Under the pieces are notes generated by a model. It was not told where the DNA came from. It saw only the letters and a program-made list of their open reading frames with translations, and made no database searches. The position numbers were made by a program, and so were the translations under genes. DNA of 64,000 nt from an uncultured bacterium (GTDB lineage Bacteria; Verrucomicrobiota; Lentisphaeria; Oligosphaerales; Oligosphaeraceae), in contig CACYQT010000003.1 of NCBI GenBank assembly GCA_902776645.1, forward strand, positions 1-64,000, given 5' to 3'. The first letter of the stretch is position 1, and every line of letters starts with the position of its first letter. Of this stretch, positions 1 through 7,906 are shown piece by piece.

Positions 1-95
1 TCATGAATCTCGGGGGCCTTCGCCTGGTCGATGTTGTTGTCCGGCAGCAAGGCACGGACTTCCTGCCGTAACGGCTTCATGTATTCCGCATTCAT
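1..95 (-). CDS. Start of an unrecognised gene, cut by the window edge
   Basis: Reading leftwards from an ATG at 95 there is an open frame of 31 codons (begins MNAEYMKPLRQEV) that runs off the window edge without a stop. It starts four bases after the stop codon of the ATPase/nuclease gene at 100, so if real it is the next gene of that transcript. The visible part is hydrophilic and has no signal peptide. It is too short to assign to a family, and a chance open frame cannot be excluded. Confidence 0.4.
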   Translation of the reverse strand, partial: MNAEYMKPLRQEVRALLPDNNIDQAKAPEIH

Positions 96-99
96 CGTA

Positions 100-1677
100 T
101 CAGCTCCGTTCGACTTTCGCCTCAACCAGCTGGCGTGTATTGCCGTCAAAATTGAGGCCGATTGTCCAGATAGGAAGGCCACGGCCATGGTATGGCGCAT
201 CATAATGTTTTTCACGCACTTGTCTAAGGGCCTCATCCGCTGATTCGTTGACCTTCAGTTCGAAGATGAACACGCCGGCAGGAGAATCAGCGACAATGTC
301 CGCCTGCCCGTTGGCCTGCCGATCCTCCGTTGTGCAGCGGATGGCCTGCGACTTCAGCAAAACATACAGACAGCGCTCGTAGGAGAATTCGTGGACAGTC
401 CCTTCCTTTGAACCATACGGCAGAGCGGCGTACAGCGCCTTAAGCCCTTCGAAGAACTCATCCCATTCCGCCAGAAGCAGTTTGCTTCCAAGTGACGTCA
501 CCCAGTCAGGCTTCCTGTCGGCGATGGCGGCAGCCGTCAAAATCGCCAAATCCTTCCGCACCTCTTCGTTCGGCACACGAAGTTCATATAAATGCGACCG
601 TCGGTTGTAGTCGCCAATTGTCAGATAGCCAGTTTGGAAAAGCATCGGGACTGGCTTGAGATTGCGGATGTCCGACACATCGAAATCATCTTCCTGCACA
701 CCGCGGACGGATTCCATGTCTATGGAAAGAAAGCCATCCCGCTTGATGTAGTTCATGAGCATGGAGGCTTTTCCCGTCGTCCTCCAGTATGGCTTGAACT
801 CAGGTTCGCGTTTGGACAGATTCATGCCGATCGACACCGGATTGTAAACAGCTTCACCCTTGAACTTCCAGAAACGATATCCATTGAACCATCGTTTCAA
901 TTCCGCGCGATAGGCGTCATAGTCCATCTCCAACGCCTTCGCATGATCACGCATGTGTTCAGCGAAATATTCATCCAGCTCCGCCTCCGTGTAGCCCAGC
1001 ATCGTCGCATAATCGTCGTCAAAGGAAAGGTCAACGAGATTGGACAAAGCGGAGAATACCGACATCTTCGTAAATTTCGAGACACCAGTGATCATGAGGA
1101 AGCGGATTTTTCCAGTTCGGTCTTTCATCTGGCCGTAGAAACTCGCCAGCATCCCCCGTACTTTTTCCGCTTCTTCAGGCTTGTCCAGCAGCCGCGCCAC
1201 TGGATCGTCGTATTCGTCAATCAAAATGACAACACCCTTCTCGTTATTCTCGGTGGAAAGCACGTCGATGGCGTTTCCAAAGTTGACAATCGCAGTCTCG
1301 CTTGAATCATACGTCCCGCCAGCGTTTTGGATACCCATCTTCACCGTGTTCGAGAATGTGCGGCGAAATTCGTCACCGGACGACATCGCTGCGAAACCGA
1401 AATTGAAATGCAACACAGGATATTTTTTCCACTCGTAGTCCGTGTTCGATATGGCCAGTCCGTCGAACAGCTCCCGCCGCCCCTCGAAGATTGCCTTCAA
1501 TGTACTGATCATCAATGATTTGCCGAATCGGCGTGGACGCGCTAAAAAGAAACGACGCGCATCCCGCCGCGTAATCAATTGATGAAAATACGCAGTCTTA
1601 TCGACGTAGATGCATTTGTTCTCGCGAATTTCAGTGAAGTCGCTGGAATCAACTAGAATAGGTTGAAGCTTGTCCAT
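100..1677 (-). CDS. AAA-ATPase-like / PD-(D/E)XK nuclease-like protein (DUF1703 type)
   Basis: A 525-residue protein of the AAA-ATPase-like family (PF09820) with a C-terminal PD-(D/E)XK nuclease-like part (PF08011). The N-terminus has the family hallmark YVDKTAYFHQL followed by a P-loop variant RPRRFGKS near residue 50. An acidic Walker-B-like stretch VVILIDEYDDP lies near residue 150. The C-terminus carries GQADIVAD and FELKVN, matching the D...ExK pattern of the nuclease fold. The family is abundant in Bacteroidetes, PVC and gut bacteria, usually in many copies; its role is unknown, with defence or mobile-element links only suspected. The start is preceded by GAGGG. It stands alone apart from the cut frame downstream. 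The family call is firm; function is not known. Confidence 0.9.
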   Translation of the reverse strand: MDKLQPILVDSSDFTEIRENKCIYVDKTAYFHQLITRRDARRFFLARPRRFGKSLMISTLKAIFEGRRELFDGLAISNTDYEWKKYPVLHFNFGFAAMSSGDEFRRTFSNTVKMGIQNAGGTYDSSETAIVNFGNAIDVLSTENNEKGVVILIDEYDDPVARLLDKPEEAEKVRGMLASFYGQMKDRTGKIRFLMITGVSKFTKMSVFSALSNLVDLSFDDDYATMLGYTEAELDEYFAEHMRDHAKALEMDYDAYRAELKRWFNGYRFWKFKGEAVYNPVSIGMNLSKREPEFKPYWRTTGKASMLMNYIKRDGFLSIDMESVRGVQEDDFDVSDIRNLKPVPMLFQTGYLTIGDYNRRSHLYELRVPNEEVRKDLAILTAAAIADRKPDWVTSLGSKLLLAEWDEFFEGLKALYAALPYGSKEGTVHEFSYERCLYVLLKSQAIRCTTEDRQANGQADIVADSPAGVFIFELKVNESADEALRQVREKHYDAPYHGRGLPIWTIGLNFDGNTRQLVEAKVERS

Positions 1678-1802
1678 TTTCCCTCTGGGCAGTGGATGAA
1701 TCTTTTGCTATTCATATACATTATATATACTATATGATTTTACAAGCGTTTTCAGAAGTTTTCACAACATACCCAAAACACCATGTCACTGCCAATTCTC
1801 GG

Positions 1803-3170
1803 TCAATGTCCACTGGACGAAAACGCCTCGCTCGCATGGTAGGAACTGCGCACCAACGGGCCACAGACCGCGCAGGAGAAACCTATCTCATTCTCCGCCA
1901 CACGCTTCCAGTCTTCAAACTCCTCCGGGGAGACCATCCGCGCGACAGGCCAGTTGTCCTTCGTCGGCTGAAGATACTGCCCCAACGTCACGATCGACAC
2001 GCCCGCGTCATGCAGATCCACCAACGCCTGGCGGATTTCATCCGCCGTCTCGCCAAGGCCGAGCATCATGCCGGACTTCACAGCACAGCCTTGCGGAACA
2101 TGCTGCGCGGCATACTGCAGCACATCCAGTGAGCCGCGATAGGTCGCATAGCCGCGGATGACCGGCGTCAACCGTTCCACCGTCTCGATGTTGTGGCCGA
2201 AAACAGACACGCCGCTCGCAAGTACCGTGTCGACAGCATCATGCGAACCTTTGCAGTCGCTGACAAGCACTTCGACCTTCACGTCCGGACAACGCGTTTT
2301 GATGGCTTTGACCGTCGCCGCGATATGGGCGGAACCGCCGTCGGGCAGATCGTCGCGCGTCACGCAGGTGATGACGGCGAAACGCAGGCCAAGCGTTTCG
2401 ACCGTTTCCGCAACATGTTGCGGTTCTTCAGGATCCACGGGACGCGGCTTGCCATGCGCCACGGAGCAGAATTTGCAGTTGCGCGTGCAGATGTCGCCCA
2501 AAACCATGAACGTCGCCGTGCGATGCTTCCAGCAGTCGCCGCGATTCGGGCATTTCGCGCTGTCGCAAACCGTGTGCAACTTCGCGCGTTGCAACAACGA
2601 ACGCATCTCGACATGCTCCTTGCCGCCCATGAACGGCGCACGTAGCCACGACGGCTTGCCCAGTTCACGGCAGCACGGCGGCCTGCCCTGTCCGCGCAAC
2701 CAGCAGCGGAACTGGTCCGTCCGCGACGGTTCCGCGACTGACACGTCCGTCATGCGGGACAACTGTCCGTCGCCTTTCAGCATGTCGCAGGCCTCGCGAT
2801 CCGCCGGAGCCCAGTCCAAATCGTTCAACTGACGATGGTCGTGCCATCCGAACGACTGCCCTTCCTTCGCCTCCGGACGGCAGTTTTCCGCCACGTCGCA
2901 CAGCATGAAATGCAGGCGGACCGTCTTCTCCGGATAACGATGGACCAGTGAAAACAGTTCCAACGCATCCGTGATCTCAAGCCCGAGCTCCTCCTGAAGC
3001 TCACGGCGGATGCAATCCGCCAGACTTTCGCCTCCGCCCTGCTTGCCGCCAGGAAACTCCCACTTGCCGGCCAGACTGCCGCCCGGCCGACGGCTCGCCA
3101 GCAGCAGCTTGCCGTCACGGAAGGCAACTGCCGCGCAGACCTCCAAATACGCTGAATCCATATCGTCCAT
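1803..3170 (-). CDS. lipA: Nudix hydrolase-lipoyl synthase fusion
   Basis: A 455-residue protein of two joined enzymes. Residues 1-135 are a MutT-like Nudix hydrolase with a complete Nudix box at residues 42-64 (G42, E48, then REL-EEL-G-L). Residues 168-455 are lipoyl synthase, the radical-SAM enzyme that inserts two sulfurs into octanoyl groups on carrier proteins. The auxiliary cluster cysteines are C202, C207 and C213; the radical-SAM cysteines are C228, C232 and C235; the RSSY motif that supplies the serine ligand is at 441-444. The lipA half is of ordinary length, so the Nudix part is an addition. The frame is continuous with no internal stop. AAGG precedes the start. No lipB is in the window; a GcvH-like possible substrate is at 56363. 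Activity of both halves is inferred from motifs. Confidence 0.95.
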   Translation of the reverse strand: MDDMDSAYLEVCAAVAFRDGKLLLASRRPGGSLAGKWEFPGGKQGGGESLADCIRRELQEELGLEITDALELFSLVHRYPEKTVRLHFMLCDVAENCRPEAKEGQSFGWHDHRQLNDLDWAPADREACDMLKGDGQLSRMTDVSVAEPSRTDQFRCWLRGQGRPPCCRELGKPSWLRAPFMGGKEHVEMRSLLQRAKLHTVCDSAKCPNRGDCWKHRTATFMVLGDICTRNCKFCSVAHGKPRPVDPEEPQHVAETVETLGLRFAVITCVTRDDLPDGGSAHIAATVKAIKTRCPDVKVEVLVSDCKGSHDAVDTVLASGVSVFGHNIETVERLTPVIRGYATYRGSLDVLQYAAQHVPQGCAVKSGMMLGLGETADEIRQALVDLHDAGVSIVTLGQYLQPTKDNWPVARMVSPEEFEDWKRVAENEIGFSCAVCGPLVRSSYHASEAFSSSGH

Positions 3171-3183
3171 CTATACCTTATAT

Positions 3184-3235
3184 TAATAAAAGAAAGCCGT
3201 GATCCCGCACTCCTCGAAGTGAAGCAATCACGGCT
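3184..3235 (-). terminator. Rho-independent terminator of the Pal gene
   Basis: An inverted repeat (AGCCGTGAT at 3195-3203, ATCACGGCT at 3227-3235) with inner pairing CACT/AGTG. Read on the minus strand it is followed by a T-rich tract TTTCTTTTATT. It lies between the end of the Pal gene and the start of the Nudix-LipA gene, so the two are probably separate transcripts. Confidence 0.75.
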
Positions 3236-3250
3236 AGAAAAAATGACATT

Positions 3251-3273
3251 CAACGGCGAGACGCCGTCGTTAC
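3251..3273. repeat. Right half of a two-hairpin intergenic repeat
   Basis: The stretch AACGGCG-AGA-CGCCGTCGTTAC is a hairpin that closely matches the right half of the complete two-hairpin element at 50849-50911. It sits five bases from the stop codon of the Pal gene. Confidence 0.6.
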
Positions 3274-3277
3274 ATCA

Positions 3278-3967
3278 TCAGCGGATGGCGCCGACCAGGA
3301 ACTGCGCACGGCGGTTCAGCTGATGCTCCTGCTCCGTACGGGCGTTGGGAACGTCGGGGCGGTCTTCACCGTAGCTGACGGTCCGCATGCGGTCCGCGGC
3401 GATGCCGAGGGAGACCAGATAGTCCTTCACGGCCAGACTACGGCGTTCGGACAGGGAGCGGTTGTATTCATCGCTGCCGCGATCGTCGCAATGGCCTTCG
3501 ATCACGACGCCGAAGGTCGGATTGCTCTGCAGATGGTTCGCAAGAGCTTCCAGTTTCGGGCGTTCGGACGGACGGACTTCCGAGCGGTTGAAATCAAAAT
3601 AGACTTTCTGCGCGAAATACTGGCCGTTCTTCACGAAGTTCTCGGCATCGCTGCCGGCCAGCGCGGCGTTCACATCCGACCATGTGCCGTTGCCGCCGAT
3701 TCCGTTGTTGCCAGCGCCATTGGGATCAAACGCGCCGATGCCGCTGCCATTCGTATTGGCGACTGGAACGACAAACGGATCATTCGCACCGCCAAAGCCG
3801 CCGCCGAAACCATTGCCGGCCGTGCCGTTGCCGCCTTCGCCATCCTGCACCGCACCGGCCGGATTCTGATCCAGACCATCCAAATTCACCTTGGCTTTCT
3901 TCGTGCAGCCGAAGCACACCAAAATCGCCATCACACACACGACCGACATTTTCATCATTTCACGCAT
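3278..3967 (-). CDS. pal: OmpA-family peptidoglycan-associated lipoprotein
   Basis: A 229-residue outer-membrane lipoprotein. The N-terminus is a hydrophobic signal ending FGC, with the lipidated cysteine probably C21; the lipobox is unorthodox. Residues 30-100 are a Gly/Asn-rich flexible linker. The C-terminal 110 residues form an OmpA-like peptidoglycan-binding domain (YFDFNRSEVRP, IEGHCDDRGSDEYN, LSERR, YGEDRP). The order matches Pal, which tethers the outer membrane to the cell wall with the Tol system, but no tol genes are nearby. The start has AGGA six bases upstream. Another OmpA-like lipoprotein is the alternative reading. Confidence 0.88.
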   Translation of the reverse strand: MREMMKMSVVCVMAILVCFGCTKKAKVNLDGLDQNPAGAVQDGEGGNGTAGNGFGGGFGGANDPFVVPVANTNGSGIGAFDPNGAGNNGIGGNGTWSDVNAALAGSDAENFVKNGQYFAQKVYFDFNRSEVRPSERPKLEALANHLQSNPTFGVVIEGHCDDRGSDEYNRSLSERRSLAVKDYLVSLGIAADRMRTVSYGEDRPDVPNARTEQEHQLNRRAQFLVGAIR

Positions 3968-4048
3968 GACCTGTCCTCTCTTGACTGTTTGTTGTTGTTT
4001 ACCTGCCCCGTGACCACGGGAAAAAGGCTTGATATTGATTGTTTGTTT

Positions 4049-6271
4049 TTAATTTTCCTGTTTCTCTTCCGACGGCGCGGCTTCAACGGCTTCCGCCGGT
4101 TCCTCCGCCTTCGGAGCTTCCGTCTCAACGACTTCCGCCTGCGGCGCGGCCTCTTCAACGGCGGCCGGAGCGGCCTCCGCCTGCTGCGCGGCCTCTTCAA
4201 CGGCGACCGGAGCCTCGGGCTCCGCGACGGCTTCGTCTTCAAAAGCGTCCGCGTCGATCAGCTTGTTCTTGACGATCGCGTCCTCGATCCAGTTCGCGAT
4301 GTTCGCCGCGCCTTGTTCATTGTGCATGAACCAGTTGGACATCCACTTCTGGGCAGTGTGAGTACCTCCCACTTCGAAAAGCGCATGGCCGTCGACCAGC
4401 GGGATGTCAAACCGCTTGCAGTTCTGGCGGACTTGGTTCGTCAACGATTCGTAAAGCTTCACCTGGCAGTCCGCCCAGGCCTTGAAAGCCTCCGAATCAA
4501 ACGCCTTCTCGCCGCTGTTCTGCGGATAGACGGGATTCGGCAGCCAGCAAAGCAGTTTCGTGCCCGTCTCCTTGAACGCCGCGACGAATTCCTCAAAGGC
4601 CGTGTTCACGGCCGTCAGACGGGCGACCATCGCCTCTTCGTCCAACGTCTTGTTCACGGGAAGCTTCGCATCGCCCCACGTGAAGGAGAACACCGCCAGA
4701 TGCGGATTGAACGGCGTAATGTCACGCGCGATACGCGCCACGCCCTGCGCCGTCCCGCAGCCTTTGATGCCGACGTTCAGGACGCTGAGCTTGCCTTTTG
4801 TCTGGAAGCGCTTCTGGAGGCTGTTCTCCAGCAGCGCAGGCCACGACTTCTCAGCATCGTCCATGGACAGCGTCTGTTCGTCTCCGATGCAGACGACGCG
4901 GATTTTCGCATTCTCCATCGCCGCGACCGCCGCATGGTCCATGCGGACGGGACGATCACGAATCACTTCGTCGCCGTTCCACGGCCCGGACGTCGGGATG
5001 TGAATCACAGGACGGCTCACGATTTTGATTTCGCCGACGGGGCTCGCCGCGCCGATCTCCTTTGTGGCACAGTTTGAGCACAGCGTCGGTTTCGCGAAAT
5101 TGCCAAGATGGACCTGCAGCTGCTCCTGCACGGACCACTTGAACGTGGCGCCGCAACGCTCGCAGGTCAAATCCTCCGCCTTGTGGTTCTGCAGGAACTC
5201 CTGGCAGGACGCGCAACGGCGCTTCGGCTCCTCACGCTGGTTGCATTTGTCACGGATCTGGTCTTTCACGGTGTAGGTCCATGTGCCGTTGCAGCCTTGG
5301 ACGCTGCATGGACGCTCTTCGTCCTTCAGCGACATGAACGCCTTCACGCAGTCTTCGCACAGGCGGACAGGCGTATGGTTGTTCCCATGGACATGCGCCC
5401 CAAGCTGCATGCTGCGCGTCCAGACCCACTTGTTCGTGCAGGCCTTGTTCTGGCAGGGCACTTCGATGTCCTTCGCGTTCGCGTAGAAGTCGAAGCACTC
5501 CTTGCACATGCGCTGCGGCATGACGGGCTCCTGGCCTTCCGGCGTGCTGCGGATCACTTCCAGCTGCTCGTAGGCGGTCAGCGTCCACGTCCCTTTGCAG
5601 CCGTTGATCTTGCAGGGCCGCGTCTCGTCCTTCAGCTCGTTGAATTTCTTGAAGCATTCGTCGCACATGCGGCGCGGCGGATTGTCCAGGCTCTTGCCGG
5701 ATTTGATATGTTCAAGCTGCTGGTAGCGAGTCCATAGCACACTGTTTTTGCAGCCTTTGATACGGCACGGGAGATAGTCGTCCTTCAACGGCTTCAGCAA
5801 ATTGAAGCATTCGTCGCAAAGACGCGGCGCCGGCGGCTTGCCGCCGCTGGCGATCTGCTCGCGGGCCGTCCATGTCCACGTGTTCTTGCATCCGCGCAGA
5901 CGGCAGGGACGTTCCTGCGGCTCCACTTTCGAAGCCTCCGCCCTGCACTTCTCGCACAGCCCATGGGGCGGCGCCGGATTGTCCGTCTTCTGCTTGCGCA
6001 TCGCCTCCAACTGGGCGTGACGATTCCACACCCATGTTCCGTCACAACCTTCCGTGGAACATGGAAGTGTCTTGTCCTCAAGAGTCTGGAATATCGCGTA
6101 GCATTCCTCGCACATCTTTTCAGGACGTGGATTCTTGCCGCTTGCCAGCTTCTGTATCACTTCTTCCTTCGAGACGCGAATCATGTTTCCGCATCCGCGG
6201 ATACGGCATTTCACTTCCGTTTCCGGAAAAAAGTCACCTAAATTGCCAAAATTGCTTCCCAAAACGCACAC
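4049..6271 (-). CDS. Eight-fold zinc-ribbon protein with degenerate SGNH domain
   Basis: A 740-residue protein that I cannot match to a named family. Residues 21-405 hold eight tandem modules of about 45-50 residues. Each has a C-x4-C pair (C-x2-C in the last), a tryptophan-rich strand such as GTWVW, and a second C-x2-C pair, as expected of a zinc ribbon. Residues 455-670 resemble an SGNH/GDSL hydrolase (CIGDEQT, NVGIKG, then HNEQGAANIA). The catalytic serine position is E465 and the usual aspartate three residues before the histidine is W647, so it is probably inactive. Residues 675-740 are an Ala/Glu/Pro-rich tail. There is no signal peptide. The frame opens with GTG at 6271, but the AGGAG is better spaced for the TTG at 6262. 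A cytoplasmic scaffold or nucleic-acid binder is possible. Confidence 0.85.
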   Translation of the reverse strand: MCVLGSNFGNLGDFFPETEVKCRIRGCGNMIRVSKEEVIQKLASGKNPRPEKMCEECYAIFQTLEDKTLPCSTEGCDGTWVWNRHAQLEAMRKQKTDNPAPPHGLCEKCRAEASKVEPQERPCRLRGCKNTWTWTAREQIASGGKPPAPRLCDECFNLLKPLKDDYLPCRIKGCKNSVLWTRYQQLEHIKSGKSLDNPPRRMCDECFKKFNELKDETRPCKINGCKGTWTLTAYEQLEVIRSTPEGQEPVMPQRMCKECFDFYANAKDIEVPCQNKACTNKWVWTRSMQLGAHVHGNNHTPVRLCEDCVKAFMSLKDEERPCSVQGCNGTWTYTVKDQIRDKCNQREEPKRRCASCQEFLQNHKAEDLTCERCGATFKWSVQEQLQVHLGNFAKPTLCSNCATKEIGAASPVGEIKIVSRPVIHIPTSGPWNGDEVIRDRPVRMDHAAVAAMENAKIRVVCIGDEQTLSMDDAEKSWPALLENSLQKRFQTKGKLSVLNVGIKGCGTAQGVARIARDITPFNPHLAVFSFTWGDAKLPVNKTLDEEAMVARLTAVNTAFEEFVAAFKETGTKLLCWLPNPVYPQNSGEKAFDSEAFKAWADCQVKLYESLTNQVRQNCKRFDIPLVDGHALFEVGGTHTAQKWMSNWFMHNEQGAANIANWIEDAIVKNKLIDADAFEDEAVAEPEAPVAVEEAAQQAEAAPAAVEEAAPQAEVVETEAPKAEEPAEAVEAAPSEEKQEN

Positions 6272-6598
6272 TCCTACGAGATCTTTCGCCGTATTGTGAA
6301 CTGTTACGTTCCTGTTTTCTTTCTTCTTACTGCAAGTCTTCTAATTTAAACCTTGTGTAATAAAAGGCAACCGATTTCACCAAAAAAACGGCGCAAATCC
6401 GTTTTTTTCCTGCAACGCTTTTATCAGCGGCATGTTAGACGCTTCGCGTTGCGAAACGGCGCTTATGGCCAATTGTCCGTCCCCTTCCGTCTGACGTCTT
6501 ATCGCCTCCAGTCTTCGTTCACGTCTCGCGACTAACGTCTCTCGTCTCATGCCACTGACCGCCACTAACACCGGCCGCGCAGGAGCGCAGCCCTCCCC
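6272..6598. other. Gene-free stretch upstream of the zinc-ribbon gene
   Basis: About 330 bases between the start of the zinc-ribbon gene and the end of the CBM-like gene, both on the minus strand. It holds an AT-rich part next to the start (a likely promoter region, no clear boxes) and then a C-rich part. No open frame with a ribosome site or family resemblance is seen. Confidence 0.5.
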
Positions 6599-6623
6599 GC
6601 CACTAGCCACTAGCCACTAGCCG
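6599..6623. repeat. Heptamer array, unit ACTAGCC
   Basis: Three exact tandem copies of the 7-base unit, ending six bases from the stop codon at 6630. The unit contains TAG on both strands. Confidence 0.85.
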
Positions 6624-6629
6624 CTTTGG

Positions 6630-7772
6630 TCATTTGTAGAGGACGATGCAGTCCAGATTCATGTGCTGCCCGCAGAAATTCTCAAGAGCCAGCGTGTTGA
6701 CGCCGGCCTTGAATTCGACCGTCACAGGCTTGCCGTTCGCGCCGACCGCCTCGAAGGCCTGCCATTCCTTCGGATTGCTGCGGCCCCAGCCGCCCGTCCC
6801 GTCGAACGCGATCAACGCGGCCTCCGCCACGGATTTGCCGTTCAACGCAAACTTGCGCAATGAGACAGTCTCCTGGGCGGCCGTCACGAACACGACATGG
6901 TATTTTCCCGCCTCGGGAACCTTGACGTCCCATTCCAGACGCGTTCCGGCCGTCCCCCACGCGAAGATGCAGCCGCCCGCGCTCGTGTTCTTATGTTCCT
7001 TGCTAATAGACACTTCGCCGCCGATCATGCGGTCGAACGCCTCGCCTTCAACCTTTATGATGTCCTTCCGGGCCAGCAGTTTTTCACGATTCTGCGATTT
7101 CACCGACACTGCGTTGCCGACGCATTTCGCCGTCACTTTCACATCCGGAGCCTTGCCACCCGGAGCTTCCGCATCCACTTGCAGCGCACTGCCTTTGGTG
7201 AGAAAATACGTCTTGTCGTCCACGCGGGACGCGTTCACAGGCTTCAGCAGGCAGTTTTCGGGAACGGTCACTTCGTACAAGCCCGCCGCATTCTCAGGCC
7301 AGGCGACTTGCCCGGAGAACTTTTCATCGACATTCGTGCCCTTCAAATCAAGCGTCAGCTTCCCGCCGTTGGCCGCGGGATCAACGGCGACTTTGTACAC
7401 CAACGCCATGGGCTTCAACGTCGCCATGTCATCGAAGCGGAACTGCACACTGGTCGAACCAGCCGGCACGACAAGCGTCGTCATCTTCTTGTCATCCAGA
7501 TAGTTCCACTTCCCGGCGTCCAGCAGTTCGCGGTTGACGAACACGCGGACGGGCTTCTTGTCCGTCCGCACGGAAATCTTTCCTTCTTCCTTCGCGTTCA
7601 CGACGGCTTTCACGGCGCGATCGCCGTACGTCGCGCCGAAACTGACCTTCGCCTCCGATTCGAAAATCGTCTTGCCTTCATACGTCAGCTGCGTGCCGCC
7701 CGCGAGAATCGCCCCCGCCAAAATCGTCGATGCCAACAGTCCAGCCATCATCTGCTCCTTGATTCTGTTCAT
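6630..7772 (-). CDS. Secreted protein with C-terminal CBM6/35-like domain
   Basis: A 380-residue exported protein. The N-terminus is a signal peptide (hydrophobic run LLASTILAGAILAGG). The middle is a set of beta-rich segments without a recognised family. The last 130 residues (from IKVEGEAF to the end) resemble a carbohydrate-binding module of the CBM6/CBM35 type, with the usual opening EGEAF, a WDVKVPEAGKYHVVF strand and a closing GVNTLALEN...LDCIVLY. This points to binding of a glycan or cell-surface polymer outside the cytoplasm. AAGGAAAG precedes the start. It is flanked on both sides by short heptamer arrays and is probably transcribed alone. Confidence 0.8.
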   Translation of the reverse strand: MNRIKEQMMAGLLASTILAGAILAGGTQLTYEGKTIFESEAKVSFGATYGDRAVKAVVNAKEEGKISVRTDKKPVRVFVNRELLDAGKWNYLDDKKMTTLVVPAGSTSVQFRFDDMATLKPMALVYKVAVDPAANGGKLTLDLKGTNVDEKFSGQVAWPENAAGLYEVTVPENCLLKPVNASRVDDKTYFLTKGSALQVDAEAPGGKAPDVKVTAKCVGNAVSVKSQNREKLLARKDIIKVEGEAFDRMIGGEVSISKEHKNTSAGGCIFAWGTAGTRLEWDVKVPEAGKYHVVFVTAAQETVSLRKFALNGKSVAEAALIAFDGTGGWGRSNPKEWQAFEAVGANGKPVTVEFKAGVNTLALENFCGQHMNLDCIVLYK

Positions 7773-7792
7773 GTCATCTTTCCTTGTATTAA

Positions 7793-7826
7793 GTGGTTAG
7801 TGATTAGTGGTTAGTGGTTAGTAGTC
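7793..7826. repeat. Heptamer array, unit TTAGTGG
   Basis: Four imperfect tandem copies of a 7-base unit upstream of the CBM-like gene. It is related in sequence to the reverse complement of the array at 6599. Stop triplets (TAG, TAA) occur on both strands. Confidence 0.75.
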
Positions 7827-7873
7827 AGGATGGTTGCATTCTTGCGCGCCCTATGAATAATGTTTTGTATTCT

Positions 7874-7906
7874 GCTTTAAGCTTTTAGCTTTAAGCTTTA
7901 AGCTCC
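7874..7906. repeat. Heptamer array, unit AGCTTTA
   Basis: Four copies of AGCTTTA or a one-base variant, running up to the stop codon (7906-7908) of the permease gene. The unit is nearly palindromic (AAGCTT) and gives TAA on both strands. Confidence 0.85.

Noticed and set aside
1803-3170. Nudix-LipA as two genes joined by a sequencing error
   Set aside because: Both halves are intact in the same frame with a linker of plausible protein composition, and no start with a ribosome site is seen at the junction; kept as a fusion, with the check noted.
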